This document shows positions 46,173 through 54,654 of a DNA stretch of 64,000 nucleotides, piece after piece. The stretch is from Zavarzinella sp. Its GTDB lineage: Bacteria > Planctomycetota > Planctomycetia > Gemmatales > Gemmataceae. Location of the stretch: assembly GCA_041399155.1 (NCBI GenBank), contig JAWKTI010000001.1, forward strand, positions 372,001 through 436,000, read 5' to 3'. Each line of letters opens with the position of its first letter. Position 1 is the first letter of the stretch. The notes beneath the pieces were generated by a model, which was given only the letters and a program-made list of their open reading frames with translations, searched no databases and was not told the DNA's origin. The position numbers and the translations under genes are program-made.

Positions 46173-46473
46173 AGTCCGATAACTTCAACAAAAGTCGCGA
46201 CAAGCATTTATGAGGACATTCAAATGGATCGAATGATTAAGAATCCCTCATGTTTTCTTTGCAACTTCGCGGTAAAAAAATGAAATTGCAACTAACGCTT
46301 CGCTGACAGTTCTGGCTCGGTTTAAGAAATCTGTGTAACGTGCAACTGGTACGGTTTTTTCACTCCTGCATCAGAATTCCCCCACGTGGGGATTAATTGT
46401 GAAGATCAGGTCCGATTTTTACCGATTCAACAGTTCGGGGGATTTTTCTTTACTTTAGCTTTGGTGCTGCCGC
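46173..46473. other. Intergenic region, nothing assigned
   Basis: 301 bp between scpB and the ATPase gene. It contains a CCCCACGTGGGG palindrome near 46380 and no recognisable gene or RNA. The palindrome matches a GTGGG-rich word that is frequent across the whole window, so I give it no special function. Confidence 0.35.
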
Positions 46474-47553
46474 ATGGACCTGACGCCGATGGGACTGCGT
46501 CGAAAGCCGTTTCGTTCCACACCAGATACGGAGTGCTATTACGCCTCCAGCAGTCACGAGAATGCACTGGCGGAACTGAACCAGTTTTTGCTGGACAGTG
46601 AGCCAATTGCCTTGCTGACCAGCGAACCTGGCCTTGGCAAGACGCTGGCTGGCTATCGACTGCTCGAAAATCTGCCCACAGGTTACCGTGCGGTGCTACT
46701 GACAAATTCCCACCTGCGGAAAAGGGTTGATCTGTATCAGGCGATGCTGTTTGATCTGGCCATCCCTTACCACCGACTGACGGAACAGGAAGCCCGCCTG
46801 GCCTGGGTTGAAAGTTGCCTGAATTACTACCAGAGTGGTGGGCAAACGCTAATCGTGATCGACGAAGCCCACCACCTGAGCCCGGACACACTGGAAGAAT
46901 TGCGATTGCTGAGCAATCTCGACGGGAAAGAAAGCAAGGCCGTGCAGATTCTGTTACTTGGCCTGCCAGAATTGCTGCAAACCCTGCAGCAGCCCGCATT
47001 TAACCATCTTCGACAGCGGGTGGTAACAAAGTGTCACCTGGAACCGCTCACGGAAGAAGAATCGATTGATTTTCTCTGCCACCAGGTGCGTGTCTGTGGT
47101 GGAAAGCCAGAACGCTTTTTTGAAGAAGAAGTGCTCGAAATTTTGGTGCATTGCTGCAAGGGTGTGCCAAGGCTGCTGAATCAGGCTGCCGCACTCGCAA
47201 CAAAACTCGCATTATTGAACGATTGTATTACTGTAGATGTGGAAGCCGCACTGGAAGCAGTGAATCGACTTGGCTTAGATCAGGAACCACCTGCGAGTCA
47301 GGTAGACACTGAGCCAGAACTGTACCCCATTGCGGAAATGGTGTCGCACAGTGAGCCCCCGATGGCCGAAGATGTGCTGGATGATCTCCCACCGAAGACA
47401 ATTCCGTTTCTGCCACCAGTAATTCTGCCGATCGATGGCCCACCCACTTATAGTTTTTCCGGTTCGGACGAACCTGATGGTCCAGAATTGATTGGGCCAA
47501 AAAGGCCAGGTCGAGTCGATCTCTGGGGCCAATCGCTGGATCGTTACGCCTGA
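46474..47553 (+). CDS. ExeA/PEP-CTERM-type secretion ATPase
   Basis: A 359-residue AAA+ ATPase of the ExeA/GspA-like and PEP-CTERM-locus (TIGR03015-type) group. Walker A is SEPGLGKT (about residue 48) and Walker B is IVIDEAHHLSP (about 125). The sensor segment LLGLPELLQTL and the winged-helix tail with NHLRQRVVTKCHLEPLTEEES and GVPRLLNQAA fit the family. The C-terminal 90 residues are Pro-rich and unassigned. Such ATPases drive export or peptidoglycan remodelling for exopolysaccharide and exosortase systems. The next gene is a BY-kinase-like protein, another typical partner, while the exosortase itself is at 3593-4531. Confidence 0.87.
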   Translation: MDLTPMGLRRKPFRSTPDTECYYASSSHENALAELNQFLLDSEPIALLTSEPGLGKTLAGYRLLENLPTGYRAVLLTNSHLRKRVDLYQAMLFDLAIPYHRLTEQEARLAWVESCLNYYQSGGQTLIVIDEAHHLSPDTLEELRLLSNLDGKESKAVQILLLGLPELLQTLQQPAFNHLRQRVVTKCHLEPLTEEESIDFLCHQVRVCGGKPERFFEEEVLEILVHCCKGVPRLLNQAAALATKLALLNDCITVDVEAALEAVNRLGLDQEPPASQVDTEPELYPIAEMVSHSEPPMAEDVLDDLPPKTIPFLPPVILPIDGPPTYSFSGSDEPDGPELIGPKRPGRVDLWGQSLDRYA

Positions 47554-47622
47554 TTGTTTCCTGACGAAACGTTTTAAGTGCCTAATCGAGAAGTAGTTAC
47601 AGTTTTTAGAAGGGTTGATTCC

Positions 47623-48597
47623 ATGGGTCGAACGTTTGAAGCACTGCGCAATACCAGAGATTCTCGTTCGACGTTCCAGATCGTCTCGGAAATCGATGAT
47701 GACCTGGTAGACCACAATTCCGATACGGTGGAAGATCTCACCGTCACTAAGTCCCTCGTGGAGTTGGTGCCGTTTTCGGAAGAAGACTTACCCACAGATA
47801 ACAATGAGGTGCCGTTTGTTGAAATCGGTGCAGGTACCGCCACACCTACTGTTCCGACAATTTTGAAGTTGTTGCCACCGAATGTGGAACCTGCCACCCA
47901 CCGTGCGATTCAATTTCATCTGTTGCCTGAATTATCATCACTGCCCATTACTGCCCACCCGCTGGGTGAAGATCTGGTGACCTATCACCAACCAGAACAC
48001 TACATCAGCCAGCAATACGCTCAGTTGGTGGGGGGAATTGGTGCCCAGTTACGGTCATCCTCGCCAGCCGTATTGATGTTGGCACCGGTCGCTTCATCAG
48101 CACAGGTCACCACCACCTGTCTGAATCTGGCGATTACCCGCGCTGCAGAAGGGGTAGGCCGTGTTCTGATCGTCGAACTACACCGCGACGAGCATTCCTG
48201 TGCCACCCGCATGGGCGTGCCACATGTACCAGGGTTGCGGGAATTGTTAGGAAAAACAGCCCCACTTGCAATGGGTTTCCACCGCACCAGTGTCGATTCG
48301 CTGTATTTGTTGCCTGCTGGTGATGGACCATTGGGTCAGGATGAACTGGCACAAGTTCCCCAGCTTCTTAGCCAGCTTCGCAGTCGTTTCGATTGGGTAG
48401 TGGTGGCCGCACCTGGGTACAATCAACTTCCGCTGGATGTCTGGTTCCGGCATGCTGATAAGTCATATCTGCTGATGGATCAGGATGAGTGGGATTCGCC
48501 CGTATTGGATAGTTTGTACCACCAGATCGGATCAGCATCGGGCAAGTTGGGCGGGTGTATTACCATCCAGCAGCACCCCACGCACGCCAGAAAATGA
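47623..48597 (+). CDS. BY-kinase-like (MinD-fold) protein lacking ATP-binding motifs
   Basis: About 324 residues. An unstructured acidic N-terminus (to about 120) is followed by a MinD/BY-kinase-like domain. The Walker A position reads VASSAQVTTTCLNLA, without Gly-Lys-Ser/Thr. Walker A' reads LIVELHRDEHS instead of D-x-D, and Walker B reads VVVAAPGYN. The fold markers (NLAITRAAEGVGRVLIVEL; PGLRELLG; LYLLPAGD) are kept. So it is an inactive paralogue of the EPS tyrosine autokinases. The start ATG 47623 follows AGAAGGGTTGATTCC. It is 69 bp downstream of the ATPase gene and likely in one operon. It may serve as a structural regulator of polymer export. Confidence 0.75.
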   Translation: MGRTFEALRNTRDSRSTFQIVSEIDDDLVDHNSDTVEDLTVTKSLVELVPFSEEDLPTDNNEVPFVEIGAGTATPTVPTILKLLPPNVEPATHRAIQFHLLPELSSLPITAHPLGEDLVTYHQPEHYISQQYAQLVGGIGAQLRSSSPAVLMLAPVASSAQVTTTCLNLAITRAAEGVGRVLIVELHRDEHSCATRMGVPHVPGLRELLGKTAPLAMGFHRTSVDSLYLLPAGDGPLGQDELAQVPQLLSQLRSRFDWVVVAAPGYNQLPLDVWFRHADKSYLLMDQDEWDSPVLDSLYHQIGSASGKLGGCITIQQHPTHARK

Positions 48598-48622
48598 GGA
48601 AGAACTCATTAGACGTATCTCG

Positions 48623-49792
48623 TTAACGAAGTTCAAACTCTATGCTCATCATGCACTCCGGATCGGGTTGTAAACTCAATTGATTCTGATCCTGCGGATA
48701 TAAAATTGTCTGACAATAATTCGATTCCAGATCTCGATCCATGCCGATCTGCAGTTCATCAACCAGGGTTTCTTCACACGCAAACAGTGTTTCACCAGCT
48801 TCCTGGGTAAATTGTTGCAGTTGCCCAAGCAATTGTTCAATATTGCTACATCGCAGGTCGGGCTGCTTCGCCAGCATCTGACAGATCAGCAGATCGAGAC
48901 TTTCAGGTACATCCTTGCGAAGGGAACGTAGTTGCAGAGGTTCGGAATACAGGTGGTGGGACAGTTTCTGGATAATGTTGTAGCCATCGAAAGGTGCATG
49001 CCCCACCAGCAAGTAGTACAGGGTGCAGCCCAAACTGTAAATATCGGTACGGTAGTCTACTGCGTAAGGTGTTTCGATCTGTTCTGGGGAAACATAATCG
49101 GGCGTGCCCATGATCCAGGGGGCATTTTTGAAGGTCAATGCCTGCGTTTCGGGTGATGGTTCGAGGTGGGCAAGCCCCAGATCAACCAGTTTTACCCAAT
49201 CGCCTTTGGGACTAATCAGAATATTGCTTGGTTTGATATCTCGGTGCACCAGACCGGCGATCCGGAGTCCCTGAATGGCCTTCAGAATTGCGATGCCAAT
49301 GCTGCATACTTCCGCAATGGAAAACGAGCCTCGCCGACGAGAAAGTTCTTCCAGAGTAATACCGGGCAAATATTCCATTACCAGATAATGGCGTGTCCCA
49401 TCAACTCCCCCATAAATTGCACGCACAATATGGTCGTTCCACAGGGTTGAAAGCGTCGCAACTTCCCGCTGAAAACGCTTGAGTACCATGGCAGAAGCAG
49501 CGCGGGCAGGTTTGAGAATCTTCACTGCATAGATGGTGTCGAAATCCTGGCTACGTGCCATATAAACACGTGCCATCGATCCTTCTCCAACCAGACATTG
49601 CAAAACATAGTTACCCACGAAGAGCTGATCTTCATAGTTCTTTAATATTTCTGATAGTTGGTAACTGGTAATCAGGCGTTTTTCGAACAGGATTGTTGCC
49701 AACTGTTCACGATCGGTGGGTAGGTGTTCTTCTAACTCCTCGAAAATCTGAAAATCTTTGCGAGTTAATAATCGACGAAAAAAATCCTTCAT
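48623..49792 (-). CDS. Serine/threonine protein kinase
   Basis: A 389-residue soluble Hanks-type kinase. A roughly 60-residue helical N-terminal module precedes the catalytic domain (about 65-320). The Gly-rich loop is VGEGSMARVY, the catalytic Lys lies in YAVKILKP, and the catalytic loop is HRDIKPSN. The metal-binding motif is DLG instead of DFG (LVDLGLAHLE), as in some active bacterial kinases. The activation segment ends in SPEQIE. There is no transmembrane helix. The C-terminal 70 residues are unassigned. It is convergent with the BY-kinase-like gene. Its substrates are unknown; FHA proteins elsewhere in the window are natural readers of its products. Confidence 0.92.
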   Translation of the reverse strand: MKDFFRRLLTRKDFQIFEELEEHLPTDREQLATILFEKRLITSYQLSEILKNYEDQLFVGNYVLQCLVGEGSMARVYMARSQDFDTIYAVKILKPARAASAMVLKRFQREVATLSTLWNDHIVRAIYGGVDGTRHYLVMEYLPGITLEELSRRRGSFSIAEVCSIGIAILKAIQGLRIAGLVHRDIKPSNILISPKGDWVKLVDLGLAHLEPSPETQALTFKNAPWIMGTPDYVSPEQIETPYAVDYRTDIYSLGCTLYYLLVGHAPFDGYNIIQKLSHHLYSEPLQLRSLRKDVPESLDLLICQMLAKQPDLRCSNIEQLLGQLQQFTQEAGETLFACEETLVDELQIGMDRDLESNYCQTILYPQDQNQLSLQPDPECMMSIEFELR

Positions 49793-49948
49793 TCTGCTCA
49801 GTCTTGGTCATCAGCATCCCATGTCCGGCAGTCCTGCCGTAGAGGAATACTGTTTTGGTAAAAATAAATTAATTATTAAACGATCACGATTTATAGCCGC
49901 GTGTAGTTTGATCAGTCTAGTACAAAGTAATTAATGAGTGCAATTTAA

Positions 49949-50410
49949 TCATTGTTTCAATGATAACGATTGCATGAGAGTTTGATAGGCATTTTGGATT
50001 CGCAAATTCAGGAAAATTTTCCCTTCTGTACTCCAACTTTTCTTTTGTACGAAAAAGACAGCAGTACCCAGGCGGGGCTCTCGTGCGGCTGGGTTATCTT
50101 CCATGTCCGAGCCAGGAATTGGTTCAAATTGAATCAACATCTCTACTAGTACAATCAAACGCTGGTGCTGTTTGTCTTGAATAAAGGCGGGGGCTGAATC
50201 AAATTGACAAGAGACCCACTGTAAACCCTTTGGCTTCCCGGATTTACGCGATTCCGCAATGAACATTTCCTGCAACAATTCCTGCTGCAGGCGAAATGAT
50301 TCTGCGGCCCAGCCCAGTTCCAGTTCGGTGCGAAAGTGTCTTCGTAACCACCAGAAAACCAGTAGACCAAGAAGCAAAAACAATATTGCAATGTAATGAT
50401 ATTGTGTCAT
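49949..50410 (-). CDS. Small membrane-anchored hypothetical protein
   Basis: A 153-residue protein with one N-terminal membrane helix (YIAILFLLLGLLVFWWLRRHF) and a soluble tail. No family is recognised. The start codon lies inside a 13-bp perfect inverted repeat (50381-50393 with 50408-50420), so the mRNA could fold with the initiator AUG in a stem (see findings). No Shine-Dalgarno is visible, and a second ATG only occurs about 50 residues in. It is 49 bp downstream of the thiC stop and could be part of the same transcript, but no link to thiamin is evident. Confidence 0.6.
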   Translation of the reverse strand: MTQYHYIAILFLLLGLLVFWWLRRHFRTELELGWAAESFRLQQELLQEMFIAESRKSGKPKGLQWVSCQFDSAPAFIQDKQHQRLIVLVEMLIQFEPIPGSDMEDNPAAREPRLGTAVFFVQKKSWSTEGKIFLNLRIQNAYQTLMQSLSLKQ

Positions 50411-50420
50411 TGCAATATTG
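50381..50420 (-). promoter_or_regulatory. Hairpin enclosing the start codon of the small membrane protein gene
   Basis: The perfect 13-bp inverted repeat CAATATTGCAATG / CATTGCAATATTG with a 14-nt loop. In the minus-strand mRNA the AUG is the last three bases of the upstream arm and codons 6-10 form the other arm. This may limit translation initiation. Confidence 0.5.
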
Positions 50421-50459
50421 TGGTATTAGAAGATGTTCGCACCGAGCTGCCCCGCGTGG

Positions 50460-51797
50460 TTACGAATTGGAAATTGTCAGGGCAATTCGTTCCGCATCTT
50501 CTGCCAGTTTCCGCACATCCTGGGTTACTTTCATTGAGCAGAACTTTGGCCCACACATCGAACAGAATTTCGCACTCTTGAACACTTCCTGTGGCAGCGT
50601 TTCATCGTGCATGCGGCGAGCAGTTTCCGGATCGAGCGACAGTTCAAACTGTTTGTTCCAGTCGAACTCAAAGCGTGCCTTGGAAAGTGCATCATCACGA
50701 TCGCGTGCTCCCTTTCGCCCACGGGCAATGTCACCCGCGTGGGCTGCAATTTTGTACGCAATCACCCCTTGTCGAACATCGTCTTTGTTGGGCAGACCCA
50801 GGTGTTCTTTGGGGGTCACATAGCAAAGCATGGCCGCACCCGCTTCCGCAGCCAGTGCTGCACCAATGGCGGAAGTAATGTGGTCATACCCAGGGGCAAT
50901 ATCGGTCACCAGAGGCCCTAACACATAGAAAGGAGCTTCGTGGCACACTTCGCGCTCTTTTTCCACATTCATCTTCACTAGATGCATGGGAATGTGGCCG
51001 GGGCCTTCAATCATCACCTGACAACCATGTTTCCAGGCTTTCAGGGTCAGTTCGCCCAGTGTTTCCAGTTCTGCAAACTGGGCTCGGTCGTTGGCATCAG
51101 CCAGCGAACCGGGTCGCAGGCCGTCGCCCAGGCTGAAGGTCACATCGTACTGCTTCATTATTTCACAAACTTCATCGAAGTGTGTATACCAGGGATTCTG
51201 TTTGTGGTGTGTCACCATCCAGTGGGCCATCAGCGACCCACCTCGGCTGACAATACCAGTCACCCGATCGCGTGTGTGGGGCACATGTTCCAGCAGAATA
51301 CCAGCATGGATGGTCATGTAATCGACACCCTGCTTTGCCTGGTGCTCCACCATGTCCAGCATCATCTGCGGGGTAATATCTGCTGGGTCTTTGACTTGCT
51401 GTATCGCCTGGTAAATCGGCACGGTGCCAATGGGAACAGGTGATGCAGCGATGATGGCCTTCCGGATTTCATCGATGTTTCCACCAGTGGACAGATCCAT
51501 GACGGTATCCGCACCCAGATGAACTGCTGTGTGCAGTTTTTCCAGTTCGTCTTCCACTTTCCCAGTGACTGCAGAATTGCCAATGTTGGCGTTAATTTTG
51601 CAAACGGAGGCCACGCCAATGGCCATTGGTTCCAGACGTTGCTGCAAATGGACTTTGTTGGCAGGAATGACCATTCGCCCACGTGCGACTTCGCTGCGGA
51701 TCAGTTCAACGTCCAGATCTTCGCGTTTCGCGACGAATTCCATTTCGGGAGTAACCACACCCGCACGTGCGGCGTCCATTTGAGTATTAAAATTCAT
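50460..51797 (-). CDS. thiC: Phosphomethylpyrimidine synthase ThiC
   Basis: A 445-residue radical-SAM enzyme that converts aminoimidazole ribotide into the thiamin pyrimidine HMP-P. It shows ARGRMVIPAN, the long HEVxVEGPGHxP-like MIEGPGHIPMHLVKMN region, ALSDGLRPGSLADAND-type GDGLRPGSLADANDRAQ, and the C-terminal Fe-S motif CSMCGPKFC (about residue 412) that binds the cluster. Length fits the short bacterial form. The start follows GAGGTGAGAG. A TPP riboswitch 86 bp upstream controls it. No other thi gene is adjacent. Confidence 0.97.
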   Translation of the reverse strand: MNFNTQMDAARAGVVTPEMEFVAKREDLDVELIRSEVARGRMVIPANKVHLQQRLEPMAIGVASVCKINANIGNSAVTGKVEDELEKLHTAVHLGADTVMDLSTGGNIDEIRKAIIAASPVPIGTVPIYQAIQQVKDPADITPQMMLDMVEHQAKQGVDYMTIHAGILLEHVPHTRDRVTGIVSRGGSLMAHWMVTHHKQNPWYTHFDEVCEIMKQYDVTFSLGDGLRPGSLADANDRAQFAELETLGELTLKAWKHGCQVMIEGPGHIPMHLVKMNVEKEREVCHEAPFYVLGPLVTDIAPGYDHITSAIGAALAAEAGAAMLCYVTPKEHLGLPNKDDVRQGVIAYKIAAHAGDIARGRKGARDRDDALSKARFEFDWNKQFELSLDPETARRMHDETLPQEVFKSAKFCSMCGPKFCSMKVTQDVRKLAEDAERIALTISNS

Positions 51798-51882
51798 CTC
51801 TCACCTCAGAAAATTTCCACATGTAGCAGAATGCAGGTGGGAAGTGGATGAGAAAACAGCCCAAAGTGCCTGAATTGTGTCA

Positions 51883-51966
51883 TCGCTTCCCCACGCCGGC
51901 ATTACCCGGATCGGGTTCGTCGGGGTATATTCTCAGCCTTCATTCTTCTGAAAGCACCCCCAGCTA
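51883..51966 (-). promoter_or_regulatory. TPP riboswitch (THI box) upstream of thiC
   Basis: The minus strand carries the conserved THI-box elements in order: GGGGGTGC, GGCTGAGA, ATACCC, GAACCCGATCCGGGTAAT and GCGTGGGGAAGC. It lies between the promoter side and the thiC start. Thiamin pyrophosphate binding would lower thiC expression; with only about 85 bp to the start, control of translation initiation or of transcript termination are both possible. Confidence 0.95.
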
Positions 51967-52121
51967 ATAACAGTTTACGCACGCCAGAGCGTTGTGGCAA
52001 AATTGTGGGCAGAATAATATGAAAAATGAAAAAACGCTGGACGACCTGCTATTATTGGTTTATAGGTTGAATACGGAATAAATTGCCCACAATACCGTCA
52101 AGTAGGTAGCAGCGGACAAAC

Positions 52122-53009
52122 ATGGCAGGAATGCAAACGATACTACAGATTGAATTACTGGAATCGCGTGATTGTCCTGCAACGGTCGATTTTACGAACG
52201 GCTATCTGACAGTGCTGGGTAATTCAGAAAGCGAATCGATCACCTTGACCCGCGATGGCATCGACGTTGTTGTTGAAGGACAGCGGTTCAATCTCAGTTC
52301 TATCCGCATGATCGTGATCAGTGCGGGTAGTGGCAATGATACGATCACTGTAGATTCGGCGATCACCAACCCCACCACCATCTATGGGGGATTTGGCGAC
52401 GATATAATTTTTGGTGGGAACGGGTCGAACACCATCTTTGGTGGTTATGGCAACGACACCATCTTTGGTGGGAACGGCTATGACCGCATCATTGGTGGCG
52501 GGGGCACAGATACCATTAATGGTGGCGGTGGCAGAAATGTGTTGATCCAGAATCAGGCATCATTCCGCGGTATCCTGCGTGTGAACACAAGCATGGAACA
52601 GCAGGTGATTGACCAGGTGAATCTGGAACGGACCAATGCGGGGCTGAATGCACTGACGACGAACTTTCAGTTAAACGGTGCGGCTTACATCCATTCTGAC
52701 AACATGGCCCGGCTTTCCGCCACGCTGGGTTTTGGTGCCCTCAGCCACACGTTAACGCAAACGATTTCCCCAGAAACTTCGAACCGTCTGGACATTGTGG
52801 GCTATACCAACTTCAACACACGCTTTAGTTATGGGGAAAACCTTGCAGTGGGTTACCCCACTGTTGCTGAAGCGGTAGCGGCCTGGATGGATTCTCCAGG
52901 CCACCGTGCGAATATTCTGAATCCCAATTTCCTGGAAACCGGTGTCAGCATTACCACGGATAGCAGCGGGCAGTTTTATATTACCCAGGTCTTTGGCGAA
53001 CGTTTGTAA
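52122..53009 (+). CDS. CAP/SCP-domain protein with RTX (hemolysin-type) calcium repeats
   Basis: A 295-residue protein. The N-terminus IELLESRDCPAT is a planctomycete LExRxxPA motif found on many surface proteins. Residues about 85-135 hold RTX nonapeptides (GGFGDDIIFGGNG, GGYGNDTIFGGNG, GGGGTDTINGGGG) that bind Ca2+. The C-terminal CAP/SCP domain (about 165-295) has QVNLERTNAGLNAL, GENLAVGYPTVAEAVAAWMDSPGHRANILNPNF and TQVFGERL, the family signature. The combination points to a secreted, calcium-stabilised protein; CAP domains in bacteria are mostly of unknown function. It starts at 52122 or at the ATG three codons later. Confidence 0.93.
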   Translation: MAGMQTILQIELLESRDCPATVDFTNGYLTVLGNSESESITLTRDGIDVVVEGQRFNLSSIRMIVISAGSGNDTITVDSAITNPTTIYGGFGDDIIFGGNGSNTIFGGYGNDTIFGGNGYDRIIGGGGTDTINGGGGRNVLIQNQASFRGILRVNTSMEQQVIDQVNLERTNAGLNALTTNFQLNGAAYIHSDNMARLSATLGFGALSHTLTQTISPETSNRLDIVGYTNFNTRFSYGENLAVGYPTVAEAVAAWMDSPGHRANILNPNFLETGVSITTDSSGQFYITQVFGERL

Positions 53010-53122
53010 TTAATTGAATAGATGTCTTCAATAGTGCGTGCATCCTTCATCAATAACCCAGACTAATCCCCGTTCATCTTGAAGATCGGCCTTCCCCGAC
53101 TCTCATTTCGAATTCATCATGT

Positions 53123-53179
53123 TTGCCTTCATAGCCCGCAGCGTAAGCAAGGGTATTTCTGCTCAAACTATGAAGGCAA
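53123..53179. repeat. 57-bp element with perfect 12-bp inverted ends (REP-like)
   Basis: Between two convergent genes lies TTGCCTTCATAG (53123-53134) paired with CTATGAAGGCAA (53168-53179). It encloses a GC-rich core with CCCGCAGCGTAAGCAAGGG. Similar GC-rich repeats are known as dispersed intergenic elements in planctomycete genomes. The ability to form a hairpin makes it a possible terminator as well. Only one copy is visible in this window. Confidence 0.5.
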
Positions 53180-53303
53180 CTTGGTAACTGTTCAATTTTA
53201 ACCGAGTTTCAAACTGATTCCAGACTAAATCGTTCGAATCGATTGTTTGAAAAAAAGAATAGCTAAAACGTAAAAAACGTCGCTGGGCAATCGTGAAACT
53301 ACA

Positions 53304-54530
53304 CTATTTCCAAAGAAATGCTTTCGTCTTCTTCAGGTCGCGAATGTAAAGCTGGTTATCGACCACTGCAAGGTGGGCCCAGGTTTCTTCCTTCGAAACA
53401 ACAGTCTGGTCGAGAATTTCAAACTCTTTGGGGTTGGCATTCAACAGATAGAGTTTGCCATTCATATCCAGCGCCAGGATTTTATCGTTACGTACTACCA
53501 GGCTGCAATATTCACCAAACCGTTCTTCCGAACGCCAGTTTTCTTTGCCAGTTTTCAGATTCACCGAAATGAAACGGCGGTCTTTGCCGAACCAGTAGGC
53601 ATTGTCCTGAACAATCACCGGCGTGGTCATGTATCCTTCATATTTTAATTGCCACTTATCTGTGGTGGTCATCTGTTTGTCTTTCAGCGAAATATCGATC
53701 AGGCGGGTATTACCACCGTAAGTGCTGGTGAACACCTGATTTTCGTAGGTTACCGGAGTGAGAATATTCATTCCACGGAAGGTGGGAATTGCTTTTTCCC
53801 ACATTACTTCGCCTGAATCCTTATCCACACCAGCCAGGCGAGAACGGGTTTGCACCACAATCTGCTCTTTGCCACCTAATTCACTGAGGACAGGCGAGGA
53901 AAACGCACTGCCCATCATCGAGTCGTTTTCTTTCAATGCTTTCCAAAGCAGTTTCCCGGTGGTTTTATCCAATTTGCACACGGTCAAGCCAGCCTGAAAG
54001 TAGATCCCCTGAGTATCCACCAATGGGGAACAGACGCAGCCGAATGCAGGTGCAGCAGTGCCCAGTTCTTTCATCGCATCGAATCGCCATAACTCCTTAC
54101 CATCTGGCAGGTTAAAGCAAACCAGTACGTCGCGGATGCCTGCCACATACAGCCGATCACCGTCAATCGTGGGAGTGGCACGGATCCACGATCCGTTGCG
54201 TGCTGCAAAGAAAGGCACCTTCAGAGAGCCTGTCCAGGTTTGTTGCCAGATTTCCTTTCCTGTGGTGCGATCCAGACACCGAACCATCTCATCTTTTTCA
54301 CCCACGGTGGCGGTAGTGATGAGAAACTTCTCATTCATTACTGGCCCTGAATAGCTCGGGCCAGGCTCATCGATTTCCCATAGGGGCTTCAAATTTTTGA
54401 AATTCGTGGGGAAATTTTCCCCAGGGGACACTCCGGTGCGTTGGGGGCCACGCCACTGGTTCCACCATTTTGATTGTGCAAACGTGGGCACACAGCAAAG
54501 TAAAAATGCAATAAGTGAAATTTTCTTCAT
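53304..54530 (-). CDS. PQQ-like beta-propeller protein (BamB-type)
   Basis: A 408-residue exported protein: signal peptide (LIAFLLCCVPTFAQ) and a PQQ-type beta-propeller with repeated W/D-x-x-T-G-K-x-x-W motifs (RTTGKEIWQQTW; KTTGKLLWKAL; DSGEVMWEKAI; KTGKENWRSE). It starts WWNQWRGPQRTGVSPGENFP, as in planctomycete PQQ-binding-like proteins. The calcium-PQQ-binding residues of quinoprotein dehydrogenases are not evident, so it is probably a structural or assembly protein rather than an oxidoreductase. It is monocistronic and convergent with the CAP gene. Confidence 0.9.
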   Translation of the reverse strand: MKKISLIAFLLCCVPTFAQSKWWNQWRGPQRTGVSPGENFPTNFKNLKPLWEIDEPGPSYSGPVMNEKFLITTATVGEKDEMVRCLDRTTGKEIWQQTWTGSLKVPFFAARNGSWIRATPTIDGDRLYVAGIRDVLVCFNLPDGKELWRFDAMKELGTAAPAFGCVCSPLVDTQGIYFQAGLTVCKLDKTTGKLLWKALKENDSMMGSAFSSPVLSELGGKEQIVVQTRSRLAGVDKDSGEVMWEKAIPTFRGMNILTPVTYENQVFTSTYGGNTRLIDISLKDKQMTTTDKWQLKYEGYMTTPVIVQDNAYWFGKDRRFISVNLKTGKENWRSEERFGEYCSLVVRNDKILALDMNGKLYLLNANPKEFEILDQTVVSKEETWAHLAVVDNQLYIRDLKKTKAFLWK

Positions 54531-54654
54531 TTTGACAAGCGACTTTTTTGGAGTTCAATGAAATTTTCGACACGAAAACTCATTAATAGCCCTTAGGGTG
54601 GGGCGAATTCCAGAAAATTGTCCCCACAAATGTGGTCTGTAAAGGTTTCGGAGC

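Noticed and set aside
48623..49792. Kinase considered inactive because of DLG instead of DFG
   Set aside because: Catalytic Lys, HRD and the metal-binding Asp are all present; DLG occurs in active bacterial kinases.
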